Below are positions 41,301-49,340 of a stretch of DNA of 64,000 nucleotides, one piece after another. The DNA comes from Oreocharis arfaki (Eukaryota > Chordata > Aves > Passeriformes > Paramythiidae), in assembly GCA_013398015.1 (NCBI GenBank), contig VZRR01010414.1, positions 248,001-312,000 on the forward strand, written 5' to 3'. Positions within the stretch are counted from its first letter, which is position 1; every line of letters starts with the position of its first letter. The position numbers and the translations under genes were made by a program. The notes below the pieces were generated by a model. The model saw only the letters and a program-made list of their open reading frames with translations, had not been told where the DNA came from and searched no databases.

Positions 41301-43509
41301 GATGTTTTGTCTACATTATCACCTGAGAACATTTTCTTTAGTGATTCTTGGCCCATAGTTTAAGAACTGTTGTTATATGTTAGTAATAATATTTGTTCAT
41401 GAGGCAGAAAATTATGAAGTAATTCCCTACTGTGCTTGTGTAAAATTTAAGTGGAAGAAGATCATGTCTTTGTTGAACAACTTAGTTGATTAATTCTTCT
41501 TCCAGGCAATGATGAACAGTCACGAACAGATAACCGTCAGCGTAACTCAAGAGAGGCAAAAGGGAGAACAGCAGATGGATCTCTTGAGGTAACTTTTCTC
41601 CTATGGGAAGTCTGTACTATTAAGATTGCATTAGTGTCATATAGTAACATGTATATTCAAGGTTGCAAGTGACACAGTAGCCTTGTGATTCCATATTCTT
41701 TAACTCCCTAATCACATTTACAAAAGTTGTGTTACAGAATGACACAGGTGCTGAGGGGGACTCTAAATCTATCAAGCTGTGTAAAGATGCAACTTTGTAA
41801 TGCTGTTTAGCTCCGTCTGGTAAAAAACTGATTATAAGTCCCAAGGATTTGCTAACCAGCTTGATTTCAGTCTTTGTTCTTACTGGTGTTTTGGTTTTAG
41901 CTTTTATTTCTTGCTGTGTTGTGTACTGTTGTCTATCTTCTATGTACCTGAGGGAAGAAAATCCTTAACACTATGTAAAGAGAGTGTGTTGTAGCCAGAA
42001 TCCTCAGAGTAAGAAAGATTAAACTTCAGAAACTACCTTCGCTACTAAATGAAACATTTGCAATTGAAGGCTATTCAGCCTAGAAAGTAAGTAAAAAGTG
42101 CACATCAAGAAACCTTTCAAGTAACAGATTTGAAATATCTTGTAACCTTAAATATTTTTAAGCTTTTTTAAAAGATATTCCTACTTTTTTTTTCAAATGT
42201 TTTGTTTCATAAAGTTATCAGGCTGATACTTTATGTATATATATTAAGTTTTCCCACGTGGAAACTGTTCTTGCTTCAAATGGTAACTTGCAAACCTTAC
42301 GCCATCTCTTACCAATAGGATGAGTTATGTTGGAAGGAAGAAACAATGAGTAGCTGCAAGCTGCTGCCTCTGCTTGTTGTTACCAGGAGTCATGGATCCA
42401 ATGGGACAGAGATGACTCTTGGCTTGGTTTTTAGGAAGCCTGGTTCAGAAAGAGGCAAAATGAAACAAGTGACCAGATGCTTAGTTTTCCAAGTGGGAGT
42501 GCTGAACTTAAAGGTGTAGTAGTGGAATATGCATCTGAAATGCAAATAATTCACATGGCAAAACAAAAAATAAATTATGGCCATGTGAGTCTTATAATTA
42601 ATTAGTAATTAACCTACAAAGTTTGAAGTGGGCAGTGAGGAATTGTGCTGAAAAAAAGACCGTAAGGCACTTTAAATCATGGGGGGGTTTTATCTGTTGC
42701 TCCAAGATTTGGATGCAATGACATGTTACAAGAAAATGAGCACTTGCACGTTGTTGAAATTTGGCTGATCAAGCTGTAAAAATCTTGTTACATATCAAGG
42801 AATAATCATTTGCCCCCCCCTTACAAACATAAAAATTTGCTTTCAATATGCTTTCTTGAAATTTTTTATGACCACTTAAGGCTGCAGAAGTCTTTTAGAT
42901 GTATTAAATGGATTTTTTTTTTCAGATTCAGAAAAGGTCTGAGTAGATTTTTTTTTTAGAGATTCAGAAAAGCTGACATGAAATTACACTATGTCTTTTG
43001 GGGGCTTTTTTGCATACAAAGAGTAGGAAGTCGAATTACTAGAAGTTGAACTGATGTTTCAGAGATCCATCTGATATATTTCAGAGATCTGTCTGCATCC
43101 TTCATGCACAAACACAGTGGAAATTTTTCTCTTAGCTTCCAAGGTAAGATGGAGAGAGGAATTTTTGGGTCATAGGTTTGTGGCATTTTTGACCAGAAAG
43201 GAATTTACACCCTCCATTGCAGCTGGATACATTTAACAAAGCCGTGAGGGGCTGGCATTTGTTGCTCCTCCCAGACAGCCAAGGTAGCGAACGCCCAGGG
43301 GTGGAGGAAAGGAGGAGAATGCTTTATATAACTCTGAATTGTTCCAGATCAGAATTGACTGCAATAATGAAAGGAGTGTCCACACTAAAACATTACAGAA
43401 TACCTCGAGCGAAGGCAGCCGGCTGCGCGCGGGCAAGGAGCGGAACCCGAAGAAGGAGAAGACGGACAGCGCAGACGCCCAACAGCCGCTGGTGAACGGA
43501 GTCCCCTAA
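14265..43509 (+). CDS. FMR1: FMR1 / FMRP, RNA-binding translational regulator
   Basis: The gene encodes FMRP, a polyribosome-associated RNA-binding protein that represses and localises mRNA translation, especially at synapses. Fifteen exons with GT-AG sites sum to 1,698 nt (565 aa). The N-terminus MEELVVEVRGSNGAFYK identifies FMR1 rather than FXR1 or FXR2, which differ here. Order: tandem Agenet/Tudor domains (about 1-134), KH0 region, KH1 with GTHG loop at 235-238, KH2 with GKNG at 298-301 and Ile at 304 (the residue changed in the human I304N mutation), nuclear export signal LRLERLQID (about 364-372), acidic Ser-rich segment, RGG box (about 461-485), and basic C-terminus ending LVNGVP. The ATG has a strong context (A at -3, G at +4). 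The human full-length form is 632 aa; the difference is the lack of exons 11 and 12 (66 codons) plus one codon in exon 15. The reading frame is intact, so the gene looks functional. FMR1NB follows on the same strand 7.3 kb beyond the stop. Confidence 0.98.
14371..14411. repeat. GGA/TCC triplet inverted repeat
   Basis: A (GGA)n run at 14,371-14,388 is followed by CGGCGGCGG and then a (CTC)n run at 14,398-14,412. Bases 14,371-14,384 and 14,398-14,411 are exactly complementary, giving a 14-bp stem and a 13-nt loop. It lies 56 bases into intron 1. Confidence 0.85.
21747..21769 (+). other. Candidate G-quadruplex in intron 1
   Basis: G runs of 4, 7 and 4 separated by AGT and TATTT can supply four G-tracts of at least three on the sense strand. 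Confidence 0.45.
22498..22550 (+). CDS. FMR1: FMR1 coding exon 2
   Basis: The exon has 53 bases between TTCCACAG and GTAAGT and encodes AFVKDVHEDSITVSFEN plus a split codon. Its length equals human exon 2. It is part of Tudor domain 1. Confidence 0.97.
22551..23376. other. FMR1 intron 2
   Basis: This 826-base AT-rich intron holds two open frames of 84 codons that look like chance. No repeat or RNA gene is recognised. Confidence 0.85.
23377..23470 (+). CDS. FMR1: FMR1 coding exon 3
   Basis: The exon has 94 bases between TTTGTAG and GTGTGT and encodes a segment containing WQPERQIPFHDVRFPPP and NESDEVE. It completes Tudor 1 and starts Tudor 2. Its length equals human exon 3. Confidence 0.97.
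23471..24527. other. FMR1 intron 3
   Basis: This 1.06-kb AT-rich intron contains several imperfect copies of a TTATTTATACAGTCTT-like motif at about 24,318-24,395. Nothing else is recognised. Confidence 0.8.
24528..24599 (+). CDS. FMR1: FMR1 coding exon 4
   Basis: The exon has 72 bases between TTTAG and GTAGGA. It encodes a segment with EKEPCCWWLAKVRMIKGE, the core of the second Tudor domain. Confidence 0.97.
24876..25024 (+). CDS. FMR1: FMR1 coding exon 5
   Basis: The exon has 149 bases between TATCAG and GTAAGT, encoding [20 protein letters not shown] through PEDLRQM. It ends Tudor 2 and enters the KH0 region. A human Asp is Ala here (KLAVPEDL). The preceding intron is only 276 bases and holds a TA-rich microsatellite-like tract near 24,610-24,635. 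Confidence 0.97.
25025..26034. other. FMR1 intron 5
   Basis: This 1.0-kb AT-rich intron has no recognised repeat, exon or RNA gene. Confidence 0.8.
26035..26128 (+). CDS. FMR1: FMR1 coding exon 6
   Basis: The exon has 94 bases between CCTAG and GTAAGT and encodes [20 protein letters not shown] and following residues of KH0. Only 88 bases of intron separate it from the next exon. Confidence 0.97.
26217..26333 (+). CDS. FMR1: FMR1 coding exon 7
   Basis: The exon has 117 bases between ATTCAG and GTATGT, encoding a segment with ANMLIDMHFRSLRTKLSLI and RNEEASKQLE. It includes the end of KH0 and the approach to KH1. Confidence 0.97.
26334..29740. other. FMR1 intron 7
   Basis: This 3.4-kb AT-rich intron contains an A/G simple tract at about 26,908-26,937. 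No interspersed repeat is recognised. Confidence 0.8.
29741..29911 (+). CDS. FMR1: FMR1 coding exon 8
   Basis: The exon has 171 bases between TCTTCAG and GTGAGT and encodes most of KH1, including [20 protein letters not shown] with the GTHG RNA-binding loop. Its length equals human exon 8. Confidence 0.98.
30014..30092 (+). CDS. FMR1: FMR1 coding exon 9
   Basis: The exon has 79 bases between TTGTAG and GTATGT, encoding the end of KH1 (EDVIQVPRNLVG). The residue after RS is Tyr rather than the human Phe. The intron before it is 102 bases. Confidence 0.97.
30093..32419. other. FMR1 intron 9
   Basis: This 2.3-kb AT-rich intron has no recognised repeats or exons. Confidence 0.8.
32420..32529 (+). 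CDS. FMR1: FMR1 coding exon 10
   Basis: The exon has 110 bases between CTGTAG and GTATGT and encodes [20 protein letters not shown] and NIPQEE. It holds the KH2 GKNG loop and Ile304. It ends on a codon boundary, which lets it join any phase-0 exon. Confidence 0.98.
32530..35914. other. FMR1 intron lacking exons 11-12
   Basis: This 3.4-kb intron occupies the place where mammals have exons 11 and 12. I find no sequence encoding the expected Asn/Ser-rich exon 11 segment or the 21-residue exon 12 segment. An open frame at 33,716-33,916 is hydrophobic and AT-driven. A GC-richer patch at about 34,980-35,160 is unexplained. Confidence 0.75.
35915..36001 (+). CDS. FMR1: FMR1 coding exon 11 (human exon 13)
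   Basis: The exon has 87 bases between TTTTAG and GTGAGG, encoding GMVPFVFVGTKDSITNATVL to NYLK. Both ends are in phase 0, so the join to the previous exon is in frame. Confidence 0.97.
36002..38883. other. FMR1 intron before human exon 14
   Basis: This 2.9-kb intron contains a plus-strand CR1 ORF2 fragment (37,500-38,275). The remainder is AT-rich with nothing recognised. Confidence 0.85.
37500..38275 (+). mobile_element. CR1 LINE ORF2 fragment in FMR1 intron
   Basis: The fragment resembles the reverse-transcriptase ORF of avian CR1 in plus orientation. Landmarks are the block around 37,560 (GGCGGACTTTGGCCTGTTCA), AAGGGCTTCTACAGGTGTAT, and GGACCTGATGGAATGAATCC near 38,190. Its frame is interrupted and it is truncated at both ends, so it is inactive. 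The open frames at 37,515-37,763 and 37,836-38,156 are remnants of it. Confidence 0.85.
38884..39079 (+). CDS. FMR1: FMR1 coding exon 12 (human exon 14)
   Basis: The exon has 196 bases between TGCACAG and GTACGC and encodes the nuclear export signal (QLRLERLQIDEQLRQIG) and a Gly/Arg-rich stretch ending GPGYAS. It is noticeably GC-rich compared with earlier exons. Confidence 0.97.
39080..40374. other. FMR1 intron before human exon 15
   Basis: This 1.3-kb AT-rich intron has no recognised repeat or exon. Confidence 0.8.
40375..40554 (+). CDS. FMR1: FMR1 coding exon 13 (human exon 15), RGG box
   Basis: The exon has 180 bases between AATAG and GTAAAT and encodes the acidic segment SETESDHRDELSDWS and the RGG box from LRRGDGRRRGGG to GRGGFKG, which binds G-quadruplex RNA. 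It is one codon shorter than human exon 15. An internal AG at offset +36 (after 40,410) is retained, but the human +75 acceptor position reads GG. Confidence 0.97.
40555..41505. other. FMR1 intron before human exon 16
   Basis: This 0.95-kb intron contains no recognised repeat or exon. Confidence 0.8.
41506..41588 (+). CDS. FMR1: FMR1 coding exon 14 (human exon 16)
   Basis: The exon has 83 bases between TTCCAG and GTAACT and encodes NDEQSRTDNRQRNSREAKG and RTADGSLE. Confidence 0.96.
41589..43347. other. FMR1 last intron
   Basis: This 1.76-kb AT-rich intron has a small tandem duplication at 42,911-42,975. Otherwise nothing is recognised. Confidence 0.8.
42911..42975. repeat. Two-copy tandem duplication, 35 bp
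   Basis: A GATTTTTTTTTTCAGATTCAG-type unit at 42,911-42,945 is repeated with changes at 42,946-42,975. Confidence 0.75.
43348..43509 (+). CDS. FMR1: FMR1 terminal coding exon (human exon 17)
   Basis: The exon has 162 bases from ATCAGAATTGACTGC to TAA at 43,507. It encodes IRIDCNNERSVHTKTLQ followed by the basic C-terminus ending QPLVNGVP. A second in-frame acceptor, CATTACAG, places an alternative start at 43,399, matching the known 51-nt alternative of mammals. Confidence 0.97.
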   Translation: MRIDCNNERSVHTKTLQNTSSEGSRLRAGKERNPKKEKTDSADAQQPLVNGVP

Positions 43510-45300
43510 ACTGCATAACTCTGAAGTCATATTTCCTATACTGTTTCAGTAATTCCTATTCCATGTTAGAGAAACTTGTTAGGCCAAAGACAAATAGTAG
43601 GCAAGATGGCGCAGGGCATGAAATGAACATATGTTCTCTGTTAGCCTTTTTTAACATCGACAGTATGCAGTTGTTTTCAGAATAAGAAGTTATTCAAATA
43701 TTTGCATAAAAATACCTGAACTTCCGAAAATCGCTTCCAAGTACATATTGCAGTTCAAACGATGAAAGATTCTTTTTTGTTTGTTTTAAAAATACTGAGC
43801 TGTGCATTGGTAAACTTCCTGTTCAGTTGTACCATTTTAACACATCGGGTCAAATTCACTGCTCAATTTCAATTTTCAGAATAAATAGTGTTTGCAGTAA
43901 TCAAATTGGCTTCTGTTTTCAATCTAACTTACCAGTTCTTCATGAAATGCTATGTCGTTTTATGTCCTGTGTCAGTTCACATTCTGGTCCACCTTTTTCA
44001 ATATTTTGGTGGACCCTGAAATCTGTGTGATGTAACAATTGTCATTTTCATTAGCAAAAAAGTTGTATGATCTGTGCCTTTTTTATATCTTGGCAGGTAG
44101 GAATATTATATTTGGATGCAGAAATCAGGGAAGATGAGTTGGTAACACTAAATGTAAAATATATGTAGCAATCCTTGTCAGACGTTAGTACTTTATAGAC
44201 AAGTGCATGCTTTCCATAATTTTTTCCTTACATAAACATTCAGTTAGGCAGTTATAAGAATAGGAAATTTATTTTGCACTGAAGATTTGGCAAATAGTGT
44301 TATTGAAAAAGGGGTGTAATTTTTTTCTTTGTAGGCAGTACAGAAGCTTTTTTTTTAAAAAAAAAATTAAAAAAAAAAAAACTTTCCATTGTGGAAAACT
44401 AAAAAACTCATTGTTACTGAGGGAACAAGTGTAACATGTTCACAAGCTAGTAATGTGTGCCTGCTGTTTGGCCAGACGACCAGCCTAAAGCATTGATGGT
44501 TTTCATCCTCCCAAAATTTTTGAATTGCTTATTTTGATTTGGGGGCTATTTCAAGAGAGGTAGGAAGACAGTCACCACATGTCATGCCCTGGCAAGTACA
44601 GATACAGTAGTGAAAAATGTTGAAGGTAAAACAAAAGTTCTTCATATTTTGAGCTGCAAGGTCCTAATTACCAGCCAATATGAAGGTGTCACAAAATTTG
44701 ATCCAAAGTACAGCTGTACACCAGGGAAAGGTGGGAAGTGGTGGGAGGAGCTGTGCTTTCTTTCGTTTCTAATCACACATTAAACTTACTGGGCACAACT
44801 GCATAAGGACCTTCATTTTAGTCCATTTTTATTCAGATTACTCCAGAAGGAGAGCCACTGTTTATGTACAGAATTGTACAAACTTGACCTTGCCTCTGAT
44901 GTATTTTGTGAGTTTTGTTTCTTTGCTTTCTTCATTTTTTTTTTCCTTGCATACAGGTGAGCATACTAAAACTGGCAACGAACTGCACATGATTTAACAA
45001 ATATAAAAATGTCTTAAAAAGTATTGCCAAACATTAATGTTGATTTCTAGTTATTTATTTTGGGAATGTATAGTATTTGAAAACAGAAATTGGTACCTTG
45101 CACACATCATCTGTAAGCTGTTTGGTTTAAAATACTGTAGATAATTAACCAAGGTAGACTGACCTTGTAATGTAACTGCTCTTGGGCAATATTCTCTGTA
45201 CATATTAGCTACAACAGATTGGATTTTATGTTGACATTTGTTTGGTTATAGTGCAATATATTTTGTATGCAAGCAGTTTCAATAAAGTTTGATCTTCCTC
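43510..45300 (+). other. FMR1 3' UTR
   Basis: About 1.8 kb from the stop codon to the distal poly(A) signal. It contains a possible proximal AATAAA at 43,880-43,885 and a T9-A10-TT-A run at 44,348-44,381 followed by a TTTCCA-TTG-TGGAAA mini-hairpin. The end, GTTTCAATAAAGTTTGATCTTCC, resembles the mammalian FMR1 transcript end as I recall it. Confidence 0.85.
45281..45286 (+). terminator. FMR1 distal poly(A) signal
   Basis: AATAAA is followed by a TTTGATCTTCCTCTG tract, 1.77 kb beyond the stop codon, consistent with the length of the known FMR1 3' UTR. Confidence 0.85.
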
Positions 45301-48170
45301 TGCTAACTGATGTTGATGCAATCCTTATGAATGATTGCTTTAAAAAATCTCAACTGACAGAAAGTAGAAGGTATTTCTTTGTTTAGACTTTAACTGTAGC
45401 TGTTGTTTATTTACACATTTTAGAAAAGTCTCAGATATTACCAGTTTTCAAAAACACGGCACATAATGCTCAAGAAGACACAGTCTCCTCATGGAATGGT
45501 ACAGTACCTGTTGAGTGTGGTCACACTTCATGCACTCATTCCTCACATTCAGTGCTTGAGTTCACTAAGGTGCTAACCCAGGTAAATGTGAAATTACTGA
45601 ACCACAGTCTGACTAATTGGCTGCATTCCATTTCCACGTGGGTTTGGGGGTTATGACCTTTTGCAGTATTTGTGTACTTAACATATATCCCTTTCAGTTC
45701 GTATTCCAGTGGTTTTAAATGTTATTAAGTTTCAACAAATTAAACTGTGAATCTAAATGTACACTTTTATTTTGAAAAGTCATGTTGTTACAAAACTTGA
45801 AAGTGCAACAAATGTTTGATGCTTGAGTTCAGGTCCGTCCTATTGGTAACTATTATAAAGTATGGTCTAATGAATTAAAATTATTTTTAAAATAAAGTTC
45901 TTTGAAAGAGTGAGAGGTATTTGTGAATCATGCCAAAGTCTAAATTCGATAGGGTTAAGCTCAAAGCCTATGAATTAACAAATAGAAAGACTGTGTTTCT
46001 CTTTACTGAATGCATTTTTGTTAATGATGGTGGGGAGTTAAGATTTTCAGAGTTGTTATTAAAACTTTGTCAAGGAAAAGAAAATCTCTTTATTCAGCTT
46101 TTTTGAAGCAGATAAAAATCTCTTTATGAGCACTCATGAGTTCAAGAAGGGACTAGGTTTAGTTTCTTGAATACAGCAGTTATTTGAATCAGTTACTGAT
46201 GAGCTTTTTCAGCCATTTTTTGTCTCTGATATCAAATATTGTGTGCCATGCTTTATTTCCACAGTCCAAGAAGGACGCTGAGTGCTGTGAGTATGGTACT
46301 GAGTGTAGACCCTGCTTCTTCCTATGAGCACTTACTGTGAAAGGCAGCTTATTTTCCTGATCTGCAGTATGTTTCCCTGCAAAACTATTCAGTATTGAAT
46401 ATTGAAAGGGAAAACTTAAACTTCCAGCAAGTATTCCTCAGTCATTTCAGGAACCCTGCTGCACAGTTCTGCTAAGTTCTCTGCTAATCTGCAAGGGGAC
46501 ATGAGTCTCAAATATTCTTATCCTGTGTATTGTTAAAGGTTTTGTCTATTTCCAGAAGCAGCAAGACTTGCAGTGGAATACTTGTGTTAAGGGGTGGGGG
46601 AGATGTGTTGCTGGTTCTGGTGGCTGCCTAAAATTTTTTTAAAAGTGGCAAGGCTGAGCTTGTTGTTTCCACAGTAGTGTGTACTGAGCTTGTTCATCAT
46701 TCGCTTGAACTTAACGAAGATCCTAGTCAGAGAGTCTTGTCCAGGTGTATTCATACCCTGAAAATGGGGTGACTAGGACGTTTACACAAAGGTAAAGGTA
46801 TTAAGGCAGTTCAATATATGTTAGGAAAAGTGAGGTTAGACCTCCTGAGCTTAGTGTTCTGGATAGATTCCAGTTTGATCACAAGGTTCTCCTTGCCAGA
46901 GGTTCATTAGACAGAAGCACAGTGTGGGTTTCTCATCATTTTTTATGCTCTTTATACAGAAACAGCTCTTTATGCTTTGGCATTGTGAATCTTTCACAGA
47001 GGACTGTGGATCTTTTGCCTGCATCAGGGGATGAATCTGGTTTTCTAGAAACAATTTTTTAAAATGCATTGCACATCTGTCACTTGTGCTTTCACAGTTA
47101 CAAAGGTCATTCATCTCAACTAGTTTGATAGTGGGAAATAATTGCTGTTAAACCTGGATGAGTCAGTTGCCATAATTACTTTTTTTTAACGTTGTTTAAA
47201 AATTACTTTACAATAGACTTTAAAGCAGTAATTTTTGTGTGCTTTGAGTACTGTATGGAATTGGATAATAAGAAAGAGCAACAATCATAGGTAATTTTGT
47301 GTATCTGCTGAAAATACAGTAGGAGAAGATGTTTTCTTACAGTTTTGCACTGAATTTAAGAAACTGGTTTCCAATAAAAGCAATTAATTTAAAGCAAAAA
47401 ATGATCACATGGATGTAGTCTATAAATGCTAAGAACTGGACTGTTGCAGAAATGGTGTAGCAATCATTTGGGGTGGTTTGGGGTTCGGATGTGCTTTTTT
47501 GCCTGGTGGACTTAGGCCAAGCCTCAGGTGTAGACTACAGCTACAGCAAGGGGAGTCAACAGTCCTAAATGCAGTAAAATCAATTAAGTGTTCTATTTAA
47601 AATGGGGGGCGGGGGGCTGGATTTTCTGTGACTTAATAGTCTGAAAAGTCTCACGTCAGAAATGCATCACCCTGTCTGGAGTGTTCCATGAGATAAATCA
47701 CCATGGAAAATCTCACTTTCATGTAAATCATACACTTCTGAAAAGGAAGGCTTGTGGATCAGACAGTTCCAAGTATCTCCTCATTGGTACCGCTGAGAGT
47801 GGCTGAGTCTAGTCTGGGTATAGAAGGAAACAATGAAACTGAGGATACTGTGTATTACTGCTTATTTTAGCAAGCTAATACTGCATACAAATGAGGTTAA
47901 AGAGAGCCACTCTTTAACCTCATTATGCAATTAACTGAAATGAGGAAAAAAAAAAACCATGCATGTGAATATATAAGTTTTTTCAGGCTCACTTATCAAT
48001 TCAGATGGCTGTTGGAGCAAACTGCAACTGCTTTAGGCAGCTCATCTGTTTGGAGAACTGCTGATTTGATGGCATCTGCATTTACTTTAGGCTTCTGTAT
48101 ATTTTAAAAACACTGCTCCCAGTCTATTCAGAGCCTTTCCTTAATAAAAGGAATGGAAGTGGTAGAATCC
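45301..48170. other. FMR1-FMR1NB intergenic DNA
   Basis: This is mostly AT-rich unique sequence. It contains a GGGGGGCGGGGGG tract at 47,604-47,616 and a hairpin at 47,882-47,929. No gene is recognised. Confidence 0.7.
47890..47924. repeat. Near-perfect short hairpin
   Basis: AATGAGGTTAAAGAG at 47,890-47,904 and its exact reverse complement at 47,910-47,924 flank a 5-base AGCCA loop. TGCATA and TATGCA outside it could extend the pairing with a small bulge. Confidence 0.85.
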
Positions 48171-48634
48171 TAGAATGGTCTTGGTTGCAAGGGACCTTAA
48201 AGATCATCTGGTTCCAACCTCTACCTTGGGCTGGGACACCTTCCCATAGACCAAGTTGCCCAGAGCTCTATCTAAACTGGCCTGGAATGCCTCCAGGCAC
48301 GGGGCATCCACAGCTTCTCTGGGCAGCCTATGCCAGGGCCTCACCACCCTCATTGTAAAAAACTTTATCTTTATATCTAATCTAAATTAAACCTCTTTTA
48401 GTGTAAAACTCTTTGTCCTTTTGCACAGGCCCTGCTAAAACATCTTCCCCATCTTTCTCATGTAACCCTTTTAGGTACTGGAAGGGGCCCTCATGTGTCC
48501 CCAGAGCCTTCTCCAGGCTGAACAACCCCAGGTCTCTCAGCTTGTCTTCACAGCAGAGCTGTTCCAGGCCTCTGGTCACCTTCATGGCCCTCTGGACAAG
48601 CTTGAAAAGATCCATGTCCTTCATATGAGAGAAC
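48171..48634 (-). mobile_element. CR1 LINE fragment, 3' part
   Basis: The reverse-strand CR1 3' end (TAGAATCCTAGAATGGTCTTGG) continues through GACCTTAAAGATCATCTGG, AGCTTCTCTGGGCAGCC, CTTCTCCAGGCTGAACAACC and GGCCCTCTGGACAAGC. It is interrupted by the LTR that follows and resumes at 49,207. Confidence 0.93.
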
Positions 48635-49206
48635 TTGCAGTTTAACTCCAGCCAGCAACACCACATAGCTGCTCACTCATTCAGTGCCCTCTTCCCTCTC
48701 CACCCTCCCAGTGGGGATGGGAATCAGGGGAAACAAAAGAGTAAAAATTGTGGGTTGATACAGGAATAGTTTAGTAATTGAAAGACAGTAGAATACAGTA
48801 ACAGTAATGGAAAGGAGCAAGAGAGATTAAATCCAAGAGGATGAAGAGCTGCAAAATACAACTGCTCAATACACTGACCGGTGCCCAGCCCATCCCTCAG
48901 CAGTGTTTGGCATCTCTCTGCCAGCTCCTGCAGTTTATATTCTGGGCATGATGTGCCATGGTGTGGGATATCCCCCTTTGGCCAGTCCAGGTCGGCTGTC
49001 CTGGCCATACTCCCTCCTGGTTTGTGGTACAGCTGCTCCCTGCCAGAGCATGGGAACTCAAAAGTCCTGGACTGAGAGCAAGAACTGCTTAGCAGCAACT
49101 GAACATCGGTGTGTTTTCAACATTATTCTCATCCTAAATCTAAGGCACAGCACTGCGCCAGCTACAAAGAAGAAAATTTAATTCTATCCCAGCTGAAATC
49201 AGGCCA
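48635..49206 (-). mobile_element. Solo endogenous retrovirus LTR inside CR1
   Basis: The element matches from memory an LTR family frequent in birds. On the minus strand it starts TGGCCTGATTTCAGCTGGGA (49,206 downward), and it has TATTCTCATCCTAAATC-type and GCATGATGTGCCATGGTGTG-type blocks and a TATA-like ATATAAA (48,934-48,940, reverse strand). It ends near a GAGTTAAACTGCAAG block at about 48,635. No internal retroviral genes are present. Flanking CR1 sequence is contiguous across it, so it inserted later than the CR1. The ends are good to a few bases; I could not confirm a target-site duplication. Confidence 0.85.
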
Positions 49207-49340
49207 GATCTCCAGAGCTGGTTGCAGCACACCAGGTGGGGTCTCAAGAGAGTGGAGCAGAGGGGCAGAATCACCTCCCTTGGCCTGCTGGCCATGTTCC
49301 CTTTGATGCAGCCCAGGATGGGGTTGGCTTTCCGGGTCTA
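49207..49340 (-). mobile_element. CR1 LINE fragment, continuation
   Basis: The CR1 resumes with CCAGAGCTGGTTGCAGCACA, then GGTGGGGTCTCAAGAGAGTG, AGAATCACCTCCCTTGGCCT and GATGCAGCCCAGGATGGGGT. This is the next part of the element that breaks off at 48,634. Confidence 0.92.

Noticed and set aside
14265..43509. Assignment as FXR1 or FXR2 instead of FMR1
   Set aside because: The N-terminus MEELVVEVRGSNGAFYK, the GTHG/GKNG KH contexts, the RGG box and the C-terminus ending LVNGVP match FMR1. The paralogs differ in these segments, and FMR1NB is the neighbour expected only for FMR1.
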